This document shows, piece after piece, positions 6,606 to 12,671 of a stretch of DNA of 14,756 nucleotides. Below the pieces are notes generated by a model that saw nothing but the letters and a program-made list of their open reading frames with translations, ran no database searches and was not told the DNA's origin. Made by a program: the position numbers and the translations under genes. The stretch is taken from positions 1 to 14,756 of the forward strand of contig CAYYYJ010000024.1 of the NCBI GenBank assembly GCA_964476045.1, read 5' to 3'. The stretch is from CAYYYJ01 sp964476045 (lineage in GTDB: Archaea; Aenigmatarchaeota; Aenigmatarchaeia; QMZP01; JACQNV01). Every line of letters begins with the position of its first letter. The first letter of the stretch is position 1.

Positions 6606-6700
6606 GGAGAGGTTTTGATTAAACTTTTCTCAAAAAAGTCTGATTTGAGAAATTTTTTTGGTTAAGCTTTAAGGGACGAAACCGATCTTCGATCGGTTTC
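6606..6700 (+). promoter_or_regulatory. Leader with mutually exclusive hairpins and T-tract (attenuator-like)
   Basis: Three structures lie before the hydrolase gene. Stem A: GGAGAGGTTT (6606-6615, first base via G-T) with AAACTTTTCT (6621-6630), ten pairs including wobbles. Stem B: TTTCTCAAA (6626-6634) with TTTGAGAAA (6644-6652), perfect and followed by seven T (6653-6659). A and B share 6626-6630, so only one can form. Stem C: GAAACCGATC (6678-6687) with GATCGGTTTC (6691-6700), a perfect ten-pair hairpin with a TTC loop. The arrangement resembles an antiterminator, a terminator and a sequestering hairpin. The function is inferred. Confidence 0.45.
6656..6672 (+). repeat. 17-base motif, copy 2 of 2 (hydrolase leader)
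   Basis: TTTTGGTTAAGCTTTAA is identical to 3682-3698 in the vapBC leader. Here it sits between the T-tract after stem B and the perfect hairpin at 6678-6700. Confidence 0.65.
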
Positions 6701-6718
6701 CAGCATTTGAAAAACGTT

Positions 6719-7402
6719 ATGGGAGTTAAAAAAATCGGCGAGATTGTATTGATCCAGCTGGCTGACATTGATTCTAATATCTATCTTATCGGAGACACAA
6801 TAGTTGACACAGGGACTGGTTTTAATTTCACGAGGCTTAGGGACGTCCTCCGTGTTTTCAAAATGCCAATGGATAATGTAAAAAGAGTCATCAATACGCA
6901 CTACCATTTTGACCATATTGGAGGCAATGGCTATTTTACTGGAGCAGAGATCTGGATCCATGAAGCTGACGCCCCTGTTCTAGAAAATGGGGATCAGGAG
7001 ACCACAGTAGCAGAATTCTTCGGCGGCAAAATGCACAAAATGAAGATCTCCAGAAAGCTAAAAGATGCAGAAAAAGTAACCTTGGGTTCTACAGAATTTG
7101 AAGTTGTTCATGTCCCTGGACACACACCTGGATCTATATGTCTATACGACAAAAAACAAAAACTGCTAATAACAGGGGACACTGTTTTCTCAAATGGGAT
7201 CGGCAGATCGGATTTGGACGGCGGCGATTTTGAGCAATTGAAGAAATCATTGGAAAAGCTTTCAAAGATGGACATCCAGAAAATATTGCCGGGCCACGGG
7301 CCTATTGTCGAGAAAGATGGCGCGAAGCTGATTGCAACCCTTTTGAAGGCTGCGAAACCGCCTTCTGACGACGATGACTCAGAGGATGAGACGCCTATTT
7401 AA
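6719..7402 (+). CDS. Metallo-beta-lactamase-fold hydrolase (glyoxalase II-like)
   Basis: The 227-residue protein carries the metal-site motif HYHFDH (His61, His63, Asp65, His66), then HVPGHTPGS (His135), LLITGDTVF (Asp154) and PGHGP (His193), the full set for a binuclear metal centre of the glyoxalase II and related subgroup. These enzymes hydrolyse thioesters, lactones or other small substrates; the substrate here is unknown. The C-terminus is a short acidic tail (SDDDDSEDE). The ATG at 6719 is preferred, but an in-frame TTG at 6707 could add four residues. The end overlaps the convergent permease gene by eight bases. The leader is long and structured, which points to post-transcriptional control. 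Confidence 0.85.
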   Translation: MGVKKIGEIVLIQLADIDSNIYLIGDTIVDTGTGFNFTRLRDVLRVFKMPMDNVKRVINTHYHFDHIGGNGYFTGAEIWIHEADAPVLENGDQETTVAEFFGGKMHKMKISRKLKDAEKVTLGSTEFEVVHVPGHTPGSICLYDKKQKLLITGDTVFSNGIGRSDLDGGDFEQLKKSLEKLSKMDIQKILPGHGPIVEKDGAKLIATLLKAAKPPSDDDDSEDETPI

Positions 7403-8711
7403 CTACAATAGAGAGTATCCAGCCCAAGGCCAATAAGACTGTAGAAATCACCATAAACATATTGATTTCTTTCACTTTTTTCATAAATACTGTGCCCAAA
7501 ATAAAAATGGTGAAACCAAAAAGCAATGCCCTGTCAATTGAAAAAGTCCAGACTACTGCAGCCGACATTATCAAAACAGTTGCGATATCTAATTTTGTAT
7601 ATGTTTTAAGTTCTTTTTTAGAAGGGATTAGAATTATTCCAACCCATAAAAGAGCCCCAGTTGTTGCAATTACTGGAATTAAACTGATAACAGGGGTTAA
7701 AACTATCATTAATAGCATCAGAATAGAAATTACAACTGCAGTGAATCCAGTCCTCCCGCCTTCTGATATCCCAACAGCGCTCTCAACATAAGCCACCATG
7801 CTGGATGTCCCCATAGCCGCGCCTACCATTGTTCCTGCCCCATCAACAGATAAAGCCTCTTTCATTTTAGGCATTGTCCCGTCCTTATTTACTATTGTTG
7901 TGCCCCTGGTAAGGCCGATAAATTTGGCAATGCTTCCATAGAAATCTACAAGAAATAGGACAAGTATAACGCTAATCATCTTTACATTGAATATTACACC
8001 CAAGTCTAGTTGGAATATTGAACTAAACATTTCGTTTGAAATTTGGATTCCTGAACCTACGCTGCCTAAACCAATTGTATAGGCTAAGGCGGTTGATAGG
8101 ATAATGCTGATCAAAACGCCCCCAGGAATCTTAAATTTTCTAAGCAAGAGTGTTGACGCGAGACCAAAATAAAGAACATAAGCAGGTGGGGAAATCAAGT
8201 TTCCGAATCCGCTTATTCTGACGCCAGAGTAAACAAGAATCCCGGCAAGCCTCAAAGCTATAAGCATCAGGAAAACACCTACACATAATGCCAAACCAGA
8301 CTTCATCTTATCAGGGATTGCGTTTATTATTTTGGTTCGGATGTTTGTCAATGTAAGTATCATGAATATCACGCCAGACCAAAAGACAGCGCCCAATGCC
8401 TGCTGCCAAGTAAATCCTAAACCCAGAATCACAAAGAAAGCAACATAAGCATTCATCTCCATACCTGGCGCAACAGCAAACGGTTTTTTAGCCCAGACAC
8501 CCATTATGAATGTGGCCAAAAAACATGTGACAACAGTGGCAAATAGTACTGCGCTTTTATTAAATCCGCCCTCAGCCAATATTGAAGGGTTGACAACAAA
8601 AATATAGGAAAGCGCTAGGAATGTTGAGACTCCTGCAAGCACCTCTGTCCTGAAGCTTGTGTTGTGCCTCCCAAATTCAAAATAATTTGATATTTTATCT
8701 GAGAATTTCAT
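7395..8711 (-). CDS. NCS2/AzgA-type nucleobase permease
   Basis: This 438-residue polytopic membrane protein is of the xanthine/uracil permease superfamily, AzgA/PbuG-like branch. It begins with the family pattern of a short amphipathic start, then TSFRTEVLAGVSTFLALSY, VVNPSIL and later PFAVAPGMEMNAYVAF, the conserved substrate-site region. The later stretch MVGAAMGTSSMVAYVESAVG matches the second conserved helix pair. Such proteins import adenine, guanine or hypoxanthine with protons. The length is normal for the branch. It is last in a three-gene minus-strand operon, starting three bases after the methyltransferase stop. A purine salvage role is reasonable for a small archaeon, but the exact base is not visible. 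Confidence 0.88.
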   Translation of the reverse strand: MKFSDKISNYFEFGRHNTSFRTEVLAGVSTFLALSYIFVVNPSILAEGGFNKSAVLFATVVTCFLATFIMGVWAKKPFAVAPGMEMNAYVAFFVILGLGFTWQQALGAVFWSGVIFMILTLTNIRTKIINAIPDKMKSGLALCVGVFLMLIALRLAGILVYSGVRISGFGNLISPPAYVLYFGLASTLLLRKFKIPGGVLISIILSTALAYTIGLGSVGSGIQISNEMFSSIFQLDLGVIFNVKMISVILVLFLVDFYGSIAKFIGLTRGTTIVNKDGTMPKMKEALSVDGAGTMVGAAMGTSSMVAYVESAVGISEGGRTGFTAVVISILMLLMIVLTPVISLIPVIATTGALLWVGIILIPSKKELKTYTKLDIATVLIMSAAVVWTFSIDRALLFGFTIFILGTVFMKKVKEINMFMVISTVLLALGWILSIVVK

Positions 8712-8714
8712 ACA

Positions 8715-9389
8715 TTACTTCCTTGCGAATTCCAATATCACGAAATCGTTTATTTTCCTTCCATCAAACTTGTATTCTGGCGTGAATGTTGTTTTGAGCA
8801 ATCTCAATCCAACCTTCTGGAAGATCTTCTGGTACCATTCAATTGGCCTGTGCAATTCCAGAATTTCGTAATTGCCCTCCTTCTTTAATTTCTTATAGGT
8901 ATGATTCTCTTCGTACTCGCTGCCCGTCTGGAACCTGAAATCTAAAACAGATTCAGGCACATTAAATATCTTCGGGTTGCAAAAACCCACATAGGCTGTG
9001 CCTGTAGCTTTTAGCAAGGTTTTGATATTCCTAGATATATTTTCCACTTCTTTCTCATCAACTATACACAATACCAGGTTACAGACTATGACATCAAACG
9101 AGTTCTTGGGTATCTCGTTTATTTTTGAATAGACATTCTCAGCGCCTATTTTTTGAGCGCAAAGCCTTCTCATCTCTTCTGAAATGTCAAAAACTTTTAC
9201 ATCGGCGCCTAGCCTTTTCAGGACAGACGCCAAAACCCCAGGGCCGCACCCATAATCTAAAATCCTCTTGTTTTTAATATCACCAATCGCGGAGATTATG
9301 GTGTTGTCGTAGGACTTTATTTTGATATTCTCTGCTTCAAGCTCTTTTGACACAATTCTCCATTGGGTTTGGCTTTCAACAATTTTCAT
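8715..9389 (-). CDS. Class I SAM-dependent methyltransferase
   Basis: The 224-residue protein has motif I ILDYGCGPGVLAS (about 43-55), an acidic strand 2 end (VKVFDISEEM), motif VIVCNLVLCIVDE (post-II) and a C-terminal stretch WYQKIFQKVGLRLL typical of UbiE/Methyltransf_11-like small-molecule enzymes. The substrate is unknown. The frame extends upstream to 9443, with other ATGs at 9443 and 9401. The ATG at 9389 lies one base after the stop of the preceding gene (TGATATG), the same junction as in the other methyltransferase operon, and is preferred. It sits between a possible phosphatase-like gene and a permease in one operon. Confidence 0.82.
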   Translation of the reverse strand: MKIVESQTQWRIVSKELEAENIKIKSYDNTIISAIGDIKNKRILDYGCGPGVLASVLKRLGADVKVFDISEEMRRLCAQKIGAENVYSKINEIPKNSFDVIVCNLVLCIVDEKEVENISRNIKTLLKATGTAYVGFCNPKIFNVPESVLDFRFQTGSEYEENHTYKKLKKEGNYEILELHRPIEWYQKIFQKVGLRLLKTTFTPEYKFDGRKINDFVILEFARK

Positions 9390-9390
9390 A

Positions 9391-9789
9391 TCAAGCTTCA
9401 TCCTTATCGAATTGGTCCCAGTATTGGCCGTCAATTCTTTCATCCTCGATTTTAATAACTATTTCTCGAGTGTCAGGAAGTGTTTTTCTGTATTCTTCAA
9501 GCAATTTTGCTTCAAACCGTTTGAGTATCCTTGTTGGCACGCCTCCATAATCCCTTGAACGATCATACAAACTAATTGTCGTTCCTTTTCCAGAGACCAT
9601 GCCGCCGCCAACTGGTTTTACTAAATATTTGTCGGCTATGTTTGCATGCTTTGTATTTCCATCAAATTCAGGGTCAAACCACGATCTGGCGTAATAGACA
9701 AGAGATTCCGGTTCACCTGATTCCGGCTCACGGGCAACGATGAATTTGTGTGGCAATTCCCCTTCAACTTTTCCTATTTTATATTTCAT
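9391..9789 (-). CDS. Possible phosphohistidine-phosphatase (Janus/Ocnus) like protein
   Basis: The 132-residue soluble protein contains VGGGMVSGKGTTISLYDRSR followed by DYGGV, then a helix and LPDTREIVIKI. This order (GGG loop, strand, Y.xS.xYG turn, helix, PD-strand) resembles the conserved half of the 14-kDa phosphohistidine phosphatase family, and HKFIVA near the N-terminus could stand where that family has its catalytic-region strand. The likeness is by eye and moderate, so a different role is quite possible. The ATG at 9789 is chosen over an upstream GTG at 9798 because an AGGTGA ribosome-binding site lies five bases before it. It is first in a three-gene operon. Confidence 0.6.
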   Translation of the reverse strand: MKYKIGKVEGELPHKFIVAREPESGEPESLVYYARSWFDPEFDGNTKHANIADKYLVKPVGGGMVSGKGTTISLYDRSRDYGGVPTRILKRFEAKLLEEYRKTLPDTREIVIKIEDERIDGQYWDQFDKDEA

Positions 9790-9794
9790 ATTTA

Positions 9795-9800
9795 TCACCT
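9795..9800 (-). promoter_or_regulatory. Ribosome-binding site that decides the start at 9789
   Basis: On the minus strand AGGTGA precedes ATG with a five-base gap. The competing GTG start at 9798 lies inside this site and so is unlikely. Confidence 0.6.
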
Positions 9801-9855
9801 TGCAGTAATATTAGAAACATGCTATATCAATCTTCACTCTCCATTTTTGGAGGAG

Positions 9856-9899
9856 TATTTAAGTATACTGAAGCAATATTTCTTATGGACACTTCAGTA
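9856..9899 (+). promoter_or_regulatory. TATA box and inverted repeat over the TrmB-like start codon
   Basis: TATTTAAGTATA (9856-9867) is a TATA-like element about 25 bases before the ATG at 9885. TACTGAAG (9866-9873) and CTTCAGTA (9892-9899) are a perfect eight-base inverted repeat with 18 bases between, spanning from the promoter into codon 5. It could be an operator for autorepression by the dimeric regulator, or an RNA hairpin hiding the start. Confidence 0.45.
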
Positions 9900-10607
9900 C
9901 TGGAGGATATCGGGCTGACAAACGCGGAGATAAAGGTTTACTTGGCTTTACTTGAACTGGGTTCAGCCAGCGCCGGGCCTATAATAGAGCTGTCTGGGTT
10001 GCAAAGCTCTGTTGTCCACATGACGCTGAACAAACTGATCGATAAAGGTTTTGTTTCTTTCGTGAAGGATGGAGGAAGGAATTATTATCAGGCTTCCAAC
10101 CCAAAAAACATTAGCGAGTACATACAAGAAAAAAAGGATAGATTTGAAAAAATCCTGCCTACCCTTCTTATCAAGCAAAAAACATCAAAACAAAAGCCTG
10201 AAGTAGTGGCTTTTAGGGGAATAAAAGGTGTGAAGGAGCTTTTATATGAGCTTTTGGAAGCCGGAGGGGCTGAACACCACACATTTGGCTCAACTAAAGA
10301 ATCCCTAATGTTAGGCGATGCATGGTGGGTTAGTTACCACAAGAAAAGGTCTTCAAAGGGCATCCAAGCTAAGCTTCTTTTCAACGATTCTTTAAAGTCC
10401 TGGGCAGCTGAGAAAAAATACCCAAAAGTAGAGGTCAGGTACACTGGAAAGGGCTTTGAGCCGTTGACTGAAACCATAATAAGGGGCGATAAATTGGGAA
10501 TAATTATATGGACAAAAAGACCAATAGGAATTCTGATTAACAATAAAACAGTCGCCGATTCCTATGACGAGTTCTTTGAAATTATCTGGGAGACAGCAAG
10601 CGATTAA
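9885..10607 (+). CDS. TrmB-family transcriptional regulator
   Basis: The 240-residue protein begins with a TrmB-type winged helix (about 1-75): IGLTNAEIKVYLALLELGSA, then the recognition region SSVVHMTLNKLIDKGFV and wing FVKDGGRNYYQA. A short helical linker (EYIQEKKDRFEKILPTLL) leads to an effector-like domain (about 105-240) starting VVAFRGIKGVKELLYELLE. TrmB regulators often bind sugars and repress or activate transport genes in archaea, but many members have unknown ligands. The ATG at 9885 matches the domain start and a near-leaderless transcript; the longer open frame from 9750 overlaps the divergent gene. It diverges from the permease operon, making that operon a candidate target. Confidence 0.85.
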   Translation: MDTSVLEDIGLTNAEIKVYLALLELGSASAGPIIELSGLQSSVVHMTLNKLIDKGFVSFVKDGGRNYYQASNPKNISEYIQEKKDRFEKILPTLLIKQKTSKQKPEVVAFRGIKGVKELLYELLEAGGAEHHTFGSTKESLMLGDAWWVSYHKKRSSKGIQAKLLFNDSLKSWAAEKKYPKVEVRYTGKGFEPLTETIIRGDKLGIIIWTKRPIGILINNKTVADSYDEFFEIIWETASD

Positions 10608-10620
10608 TATTTATAAAGCG
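10608..10620 (+). promoter_or_regulatory. TATA box of the tRNA-Lys gene
   Basis: TATTTATAAAG lies directly after the stop codon of the TrmB-like gene and is centred about 27 bases before the first tRNA base at 10640, the normal archaeal spacing. Confidence 0.6.
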
Positions 10621-10654
10621 CACAATATACTAATTCTGTGGGCCCGTAGCTCAG

Positions 10655-10707
10655 CACCCTTTTTCTGTGCGTAAATGAAAAAAGCGTGCACGGAAAAACG
10701 TGAGCAA
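10655..10707 (+). other. tRNA-Lys intron 1 (53 nt, position 15/16, D-loop)
   Basis: BHB motif: central helix GCTC (10649-10652) with GAGC (10702-10705); bulge AG|C at 10653-10655 and bulge AA|C at 10706-10708. The intron's own hairpin pairs TTTTTCTGTGC (10660-10670) with GCACGGAAAAA (10688-10698), with one G-T pair. In the precursor, GAGC from the intron takes the place of the real D-stem partner. Confidence 0.87.
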
Positions 10708-10723
10708 CCTGGTAGAGCGCTTG

Positions 10724-10746
10724 ATAGTTTACCAAAACTAAGTGAG
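10724..10746 (+). other. tRNA-Lys intron 2 (23 nt, position 30/31, anticodon stem)
   Basis: BHB motif: outer helix AGAG (10714-10717) with CTCT (10748-10751); central helix CGCT (10718-10721) with AGTG (10741-10744), one wobble; bulges TG|A (10722-10724) and AG|C (10745-10747). The inner hairpin TAGTTT/AAACTA (10725-10730/10735-10740) has an ACCA loop. This is a complete textbook motif. At 23 nt it is a short intron. Confidence 0.88.
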
Positions 10747-10753
10747 CCTCTTA

Positions 10754-10843
10754 AAGGCCGAAACCGAGCAGAAGGTCGAAATAGGTCTTAAACAATTTGT
10801 AAAGGACCTATTTCCAGCCGAATCTCGATTTCCCCCTAAGGCC
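10754..10843 (+). other. tRNA-Lys intron 3 (90 nt, canonical position 37/38)
   Basis: After removal of intron 2, the anticodon stem CTTGC/GCAAG is the outer helix. The central helix pairs CTCT (10748-10751) with AAGG (10838-10841), with one C-A mismatch and one G-T. Bulges are TA|A (10752-10754) and CC|A (10842-10844). Inside are AGG/CCT (10755-10757/10835-10837), GAAA/TTTC (10760-10763/10829-10832), CGAG/CTCG (10765-10768/10824-10827) and a perfect ten-pair hairpin GAAATAGGTC/GACCTATTTC (10778-10787/10805-10814). The boundary could shift by one base without changing the product. Because exon 3 must first be joined to CTTG, intron 2 probably leaves before intron 3. Confidence 0.85.
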
Positions 10844-10865
10844 AGCAAGATGTCGTGGGTTCGAA

Positions 10866-10882
10866 TCCCACCGGGCCCGCTT
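10866..10882 (+). repeat. 17 bp direct repeat, copy 1 (tRNA 3' end)
   Basis: TCCCACCGGGCCCGCTT covers the last T-loop base, the 3' T-stem, the 3' acceptor strand, the discriminator and three bases beyond the tRNA. It recurs exactly at 12697-12713. A direct copy of a tRNA 3' end about 1.8 kb downstream is the usual footprint of archaeal integration into a tRNA gene. Confidence 0.7.
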
Positions 10883-10907
10883 CATACCAAATGCAGTTCT
10901 CTCCGAA

Positions 10908-10953
10908 GTCCTGAGTCTTCAGTCTACGGTCTTCAAGACCCAGAACTCAGGAC
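10908..10953 (+). other. Long hairpin just downstream of the tRNA
   Basis: GTCCTGAGT (10908-10916) pairs perfectly with ACTCAGGAC (10945-10953). Inside the loop GGTCT (10928-10932) pairs with AGACC (10936-10940). It lies 28 bases after the tRNA. It may be a processing or termination structure. It shares the octamer GTCTTCAG with the first hairpin of the array at 12329. No gene is seen between the tRNA and 11110. Confidence 0.5.
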
Positions 10954-11055
10954 ACATGACCTAACCAATAGAACAGGAGTATGTAGTTCCTCCCAAAATC
11001 TATAATCTAAAGTTGAATTCCAGCCTCTTATTTCAGGCTTATAATCCATAGAAGC

Positions 11056-11106
11056 TTTAAATATAAGTTTTACTATTATTCTATTATAACAAATTTTAGC
11101 AGGGGT
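11056..11106 (+). promoter_or_regulatory. TATA box and ribosome-binding site of the first ATPase gene
   Basis: TTTAAATATAAG (11056-11067) is a TATA-like element, and AGGGGT (11101-11106) is a strong ribosome-binding site three bases before the ATG at 11110, closer than usual. Unlike several neighbours, this gene is therefore expected to have a leader. Confidence 0.45.
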
Positions 11107-11109
11107 AAA

Positions 11110-12324
11110 ATGTATATAGAAAGATTTCTGGAGGAAGAGATACGTAAATATCTCGGTAAAAAGGAAATAATCGCAGTTGTGGGGCCAAGGCAAAGCGGGA
11201 AAACAACACTTCTCAAGAAGATTTTTGGGGATTTAAAAAATGCTGTTTTCCTTGATTTCGAAGACAGGGAAACCCTTGAACTGTTTAACCAAGATATAAA
11301 GTCATTTATAGAACTCTATGTCAAAAACCATGATTACATATTTATAGATGAATTCCAGTATGCGAAAGACGGCGGCAAGCAACTAAAATACATCTACGAT
11401 AGCCATAAAATAAAAATAATTGTTTCTGGCTCTTCTGTCAGTGGCCTGTCAATTAACAGCATCAAATATCTGGTTGGCAGAATATTTGTTTTTCCACTTT
11501 ATCCAATTTCTTTTGAAGAGTTTCTCAATTTTAATGAGCCTATCTTATACAAAAATATTTATCTGAAAGGAGCTCTGTCGAAGCCGATTATAGGCAAGAT
11601 CCTGCCATATTTCCATGAGTTCTGTCTGTATGGCGGATATCCAAGAGTGGTAATAGCAGAAGACAAGAAAGAGAAGGAGACTGTTCTAAGGAACATATAC
11701 AACACATATTTCCTTAAAGAGATAAGAGAAATCTTAAATCTCCCTGAAGATTACAAACTAAGCAGGCTTATACATGCATTTGCACTGCAAATCGGGAATA
11801 TTATAAACTACAACGAGCTTTCAGGCATAACAGGGTTCAAATATGCCGACCTTCTTAAACACATAAATGTATTAGAAAAAACGTTCATTTGCTTGACCAG
11901 CAAGCCTTTCTACACCAATAAAAGGACAGAATTGGTTAAGGCTCCAAAAATATTTTTCCTGGACAATGGCTTCAGAAACATTGTGATAAAAAACTTCCAG
12001 TCAATTGAAAACAGGCAGGACAAAGGGTCCTTGTATGAAAACTTTGTTGCATCTGAGCTTGCAAAATCCGGCTTTGATGTAAGATACTGGCGTTCCAAAT
12101 CAAAGGCAGAGGTTGATTTTGTTGTTGAGAAAAAAAGCAAAACAATCCCAACTGAAATTAAATCTGGTTTGGCCTCGCCTAAATTAACAAAGTCATTCAA
12201 TAGTTTTATAGACCATTATAAGCCTAAAAATTCATACATTCTTTCAGAAAGTCTGTGGGGGGAAAAAAACAAAACAAGTTTCAGGCCCATTTTCCATGTA
12301 GAACGTTCTCTCAAAAAATTATAA
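11110..12324 (+). CDS. AAA-type ATPase with DUF4143 / nuclease-like C-terminus (copy 1)
   Basis: The 404-residue protein has Walker A GPRQSGKTT (25-33), a FEDRE stretch after strand 2, Walker B YIFIDEFQ (76-83, Asp80-Glu81), sensor 1 IIVSGSS (103-109), YGGYPRVV (174-181) and a C-terminal DUF4143-like part with YWRSKSKAEVDFVV and PTEIKSG. Glu334, Asp336 and Glu349-x-Lys351 give the E..D..ExK spacing of a PD-(D/E)XK nuclease-like fold, which is intact here. This is a large, mostly uncharacterised prokaryotic family that is abundant in archaea and often occurs in paralog sets. The role is unknown. It lies between the intron-rich tRNA and the hairpin array, with only four bases between its stop and the first hairpin. 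Confidence 0.87.
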   Translation: MYIERFLEEEIRKYLGKKEIIAVVGPRQSGKTTLLKKIFGDLKNAVFLDFEDRETLELFNQDIKSFIELYVKNHDYIFIDEFQYAKDGGKQLKYIYDSHKIKIIVSGSSVSGLSINSIKYLVGRIFVFPLYPISFEEFLNFNEPILYKNIYLKGALSKPIIGKILPYFHEFCLYGGYPRVVIAEDKKEKETVLRNIYNTYFLKEIREILNLPEDYKLSRLIHAFALQIGNIINYNELSGITGFKYADLLKHINVLEKTFICLTSKPFYTNKRTELVKAPKIFFLDNGFRNIVIKNFQSIENRQDKGSLYENFVASELAKSGFDVRYWRSKSKAEVDFVVEKKSKTIPTEIKSGLASPKLTKSFNSFIDHYKPKNSYILSESLWGEKNKTSFRPIFHVERSLKKL

Positions 12325-12328
12325 TCAT

Positions 12329-12601
12329 GTCTTCAGATGAGTCAGTAAAGACCGTGTCTCGTATGAGTATGAAATGACACGAGATCGTGCGGCTTTGACG
12401 CACGAGATGTCGTGTCTCGCTGAGTGCTTTGTGACACGAGATCTTCGTCTCCTATGCATATAGAGCGAAGAGACGTCTCAGCGTTCTTTGCAATGTGAGA
12501 CGCTGACATCTCTGCATACATTGCACCCAGGAGATGCAGATGCCGCATCTTGTGTGCTGTGGCACACGAGACATCTCTGCATTCACTTGATAGTGAGATG
12601 C
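12329..12601 (+). ncRNA. Array of about nine consecutive hairpins (candidate structured RNA)
   Basis: Stems, in order: GTCTT/AAGAC (12329/12348); CGTGTC/GACACG (12353/12376); TCGTGCG/CGCACGA with a GCTTTGA loop (12385/12399); TCGTGTC/GACACGA (12410/12433); TCTTCG/CGAAGA (12442/12466); CGTCTCA/TGAGACG (12474/12496); CATCTC/GAGATG (12507/12531); GTGTGC/GCACAC (12552/12562); GCATTCACT with AGTGA-ATGC around one bulge (12579/12592). Linkers are only a few bases, often GA or GAT. Sequence modules repeat: CGTGTCTCG (12353, 12411), TGACACGAGATC (12375, 12432) and GACATCTCTGCAT (12505, 12570). Three loops share CTTTG. The stretch is clearly richer in G+C than its surroundings (31 of 60 bases at 12361-12420). 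Short frames here are artefacts of the repeats. The function is unknown. Confidence 0.6.
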
Positions 12602-12671
12602 TGACTCAATACAGTGGACAGAAGACAGCAGAAACCGGTTTGACAAAACTCAAAACCCAGAACCCGAGACA

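Larger units (their letters stand above)
10640..10879 (+). tRNA. tRNA-Lys(CUU) with three introns
   Basis: The exons are 10640-10654, 10708-10723, 10747-10753 and 10844-10879, 74 nt in all, with no encoded CCA. Spliced, they give acceptor GGGCCCG/CGGGCCC, D-stem GCTC/GAGC with loop AGCCTGGTA, anticodon stem CTTGC/GCAAG with loop CTCTTAA (anticodon CTT, lysine), variable loop ATGTC, T-stem GTGGG/CCCAC with loop TTCGAAT, and discriminator G. Every stem is fully paired. Without splicing, the anticodon arm cannot form, since CTTG is followed by intron sequence. Introns are at positions 15/16, 30/31 and 37/38. The archaeal splicing endonuclease would remove each at a bulge-helix-bulge motif. A short ORF over this region (10742-11005) is not a gene. 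Confidence 0.93.

Noticed and set aside
7462..7791. A 109-codon plus-strand frame
   Set aside because: It is the reverse shadow of the conserved permease gene.
10742..11005. An 87-codon open frame on the plus strand
   Set aside because: It lies across tRNA-Lys exons and the third intron, and its product has no protein-like character.
12405..12414. AGATGTCGTG, shared with the tRNA variable loop and T-stem (10848-10857 region)
   Set aside because: A ten-base match in a stretch full of GATGTC/GTGTC modules can be chance. It is not enough to claim that the array arose from a tRNA copy with an insertion.
12353..12440. Three successive hairpins that could be read as D-, anticodon- and T-arms of a tRNA
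   Set aside because: There is no acceptor stem, the seven-base middle loop lacks T at position 33, and the third loop lacks a TTCRA core.
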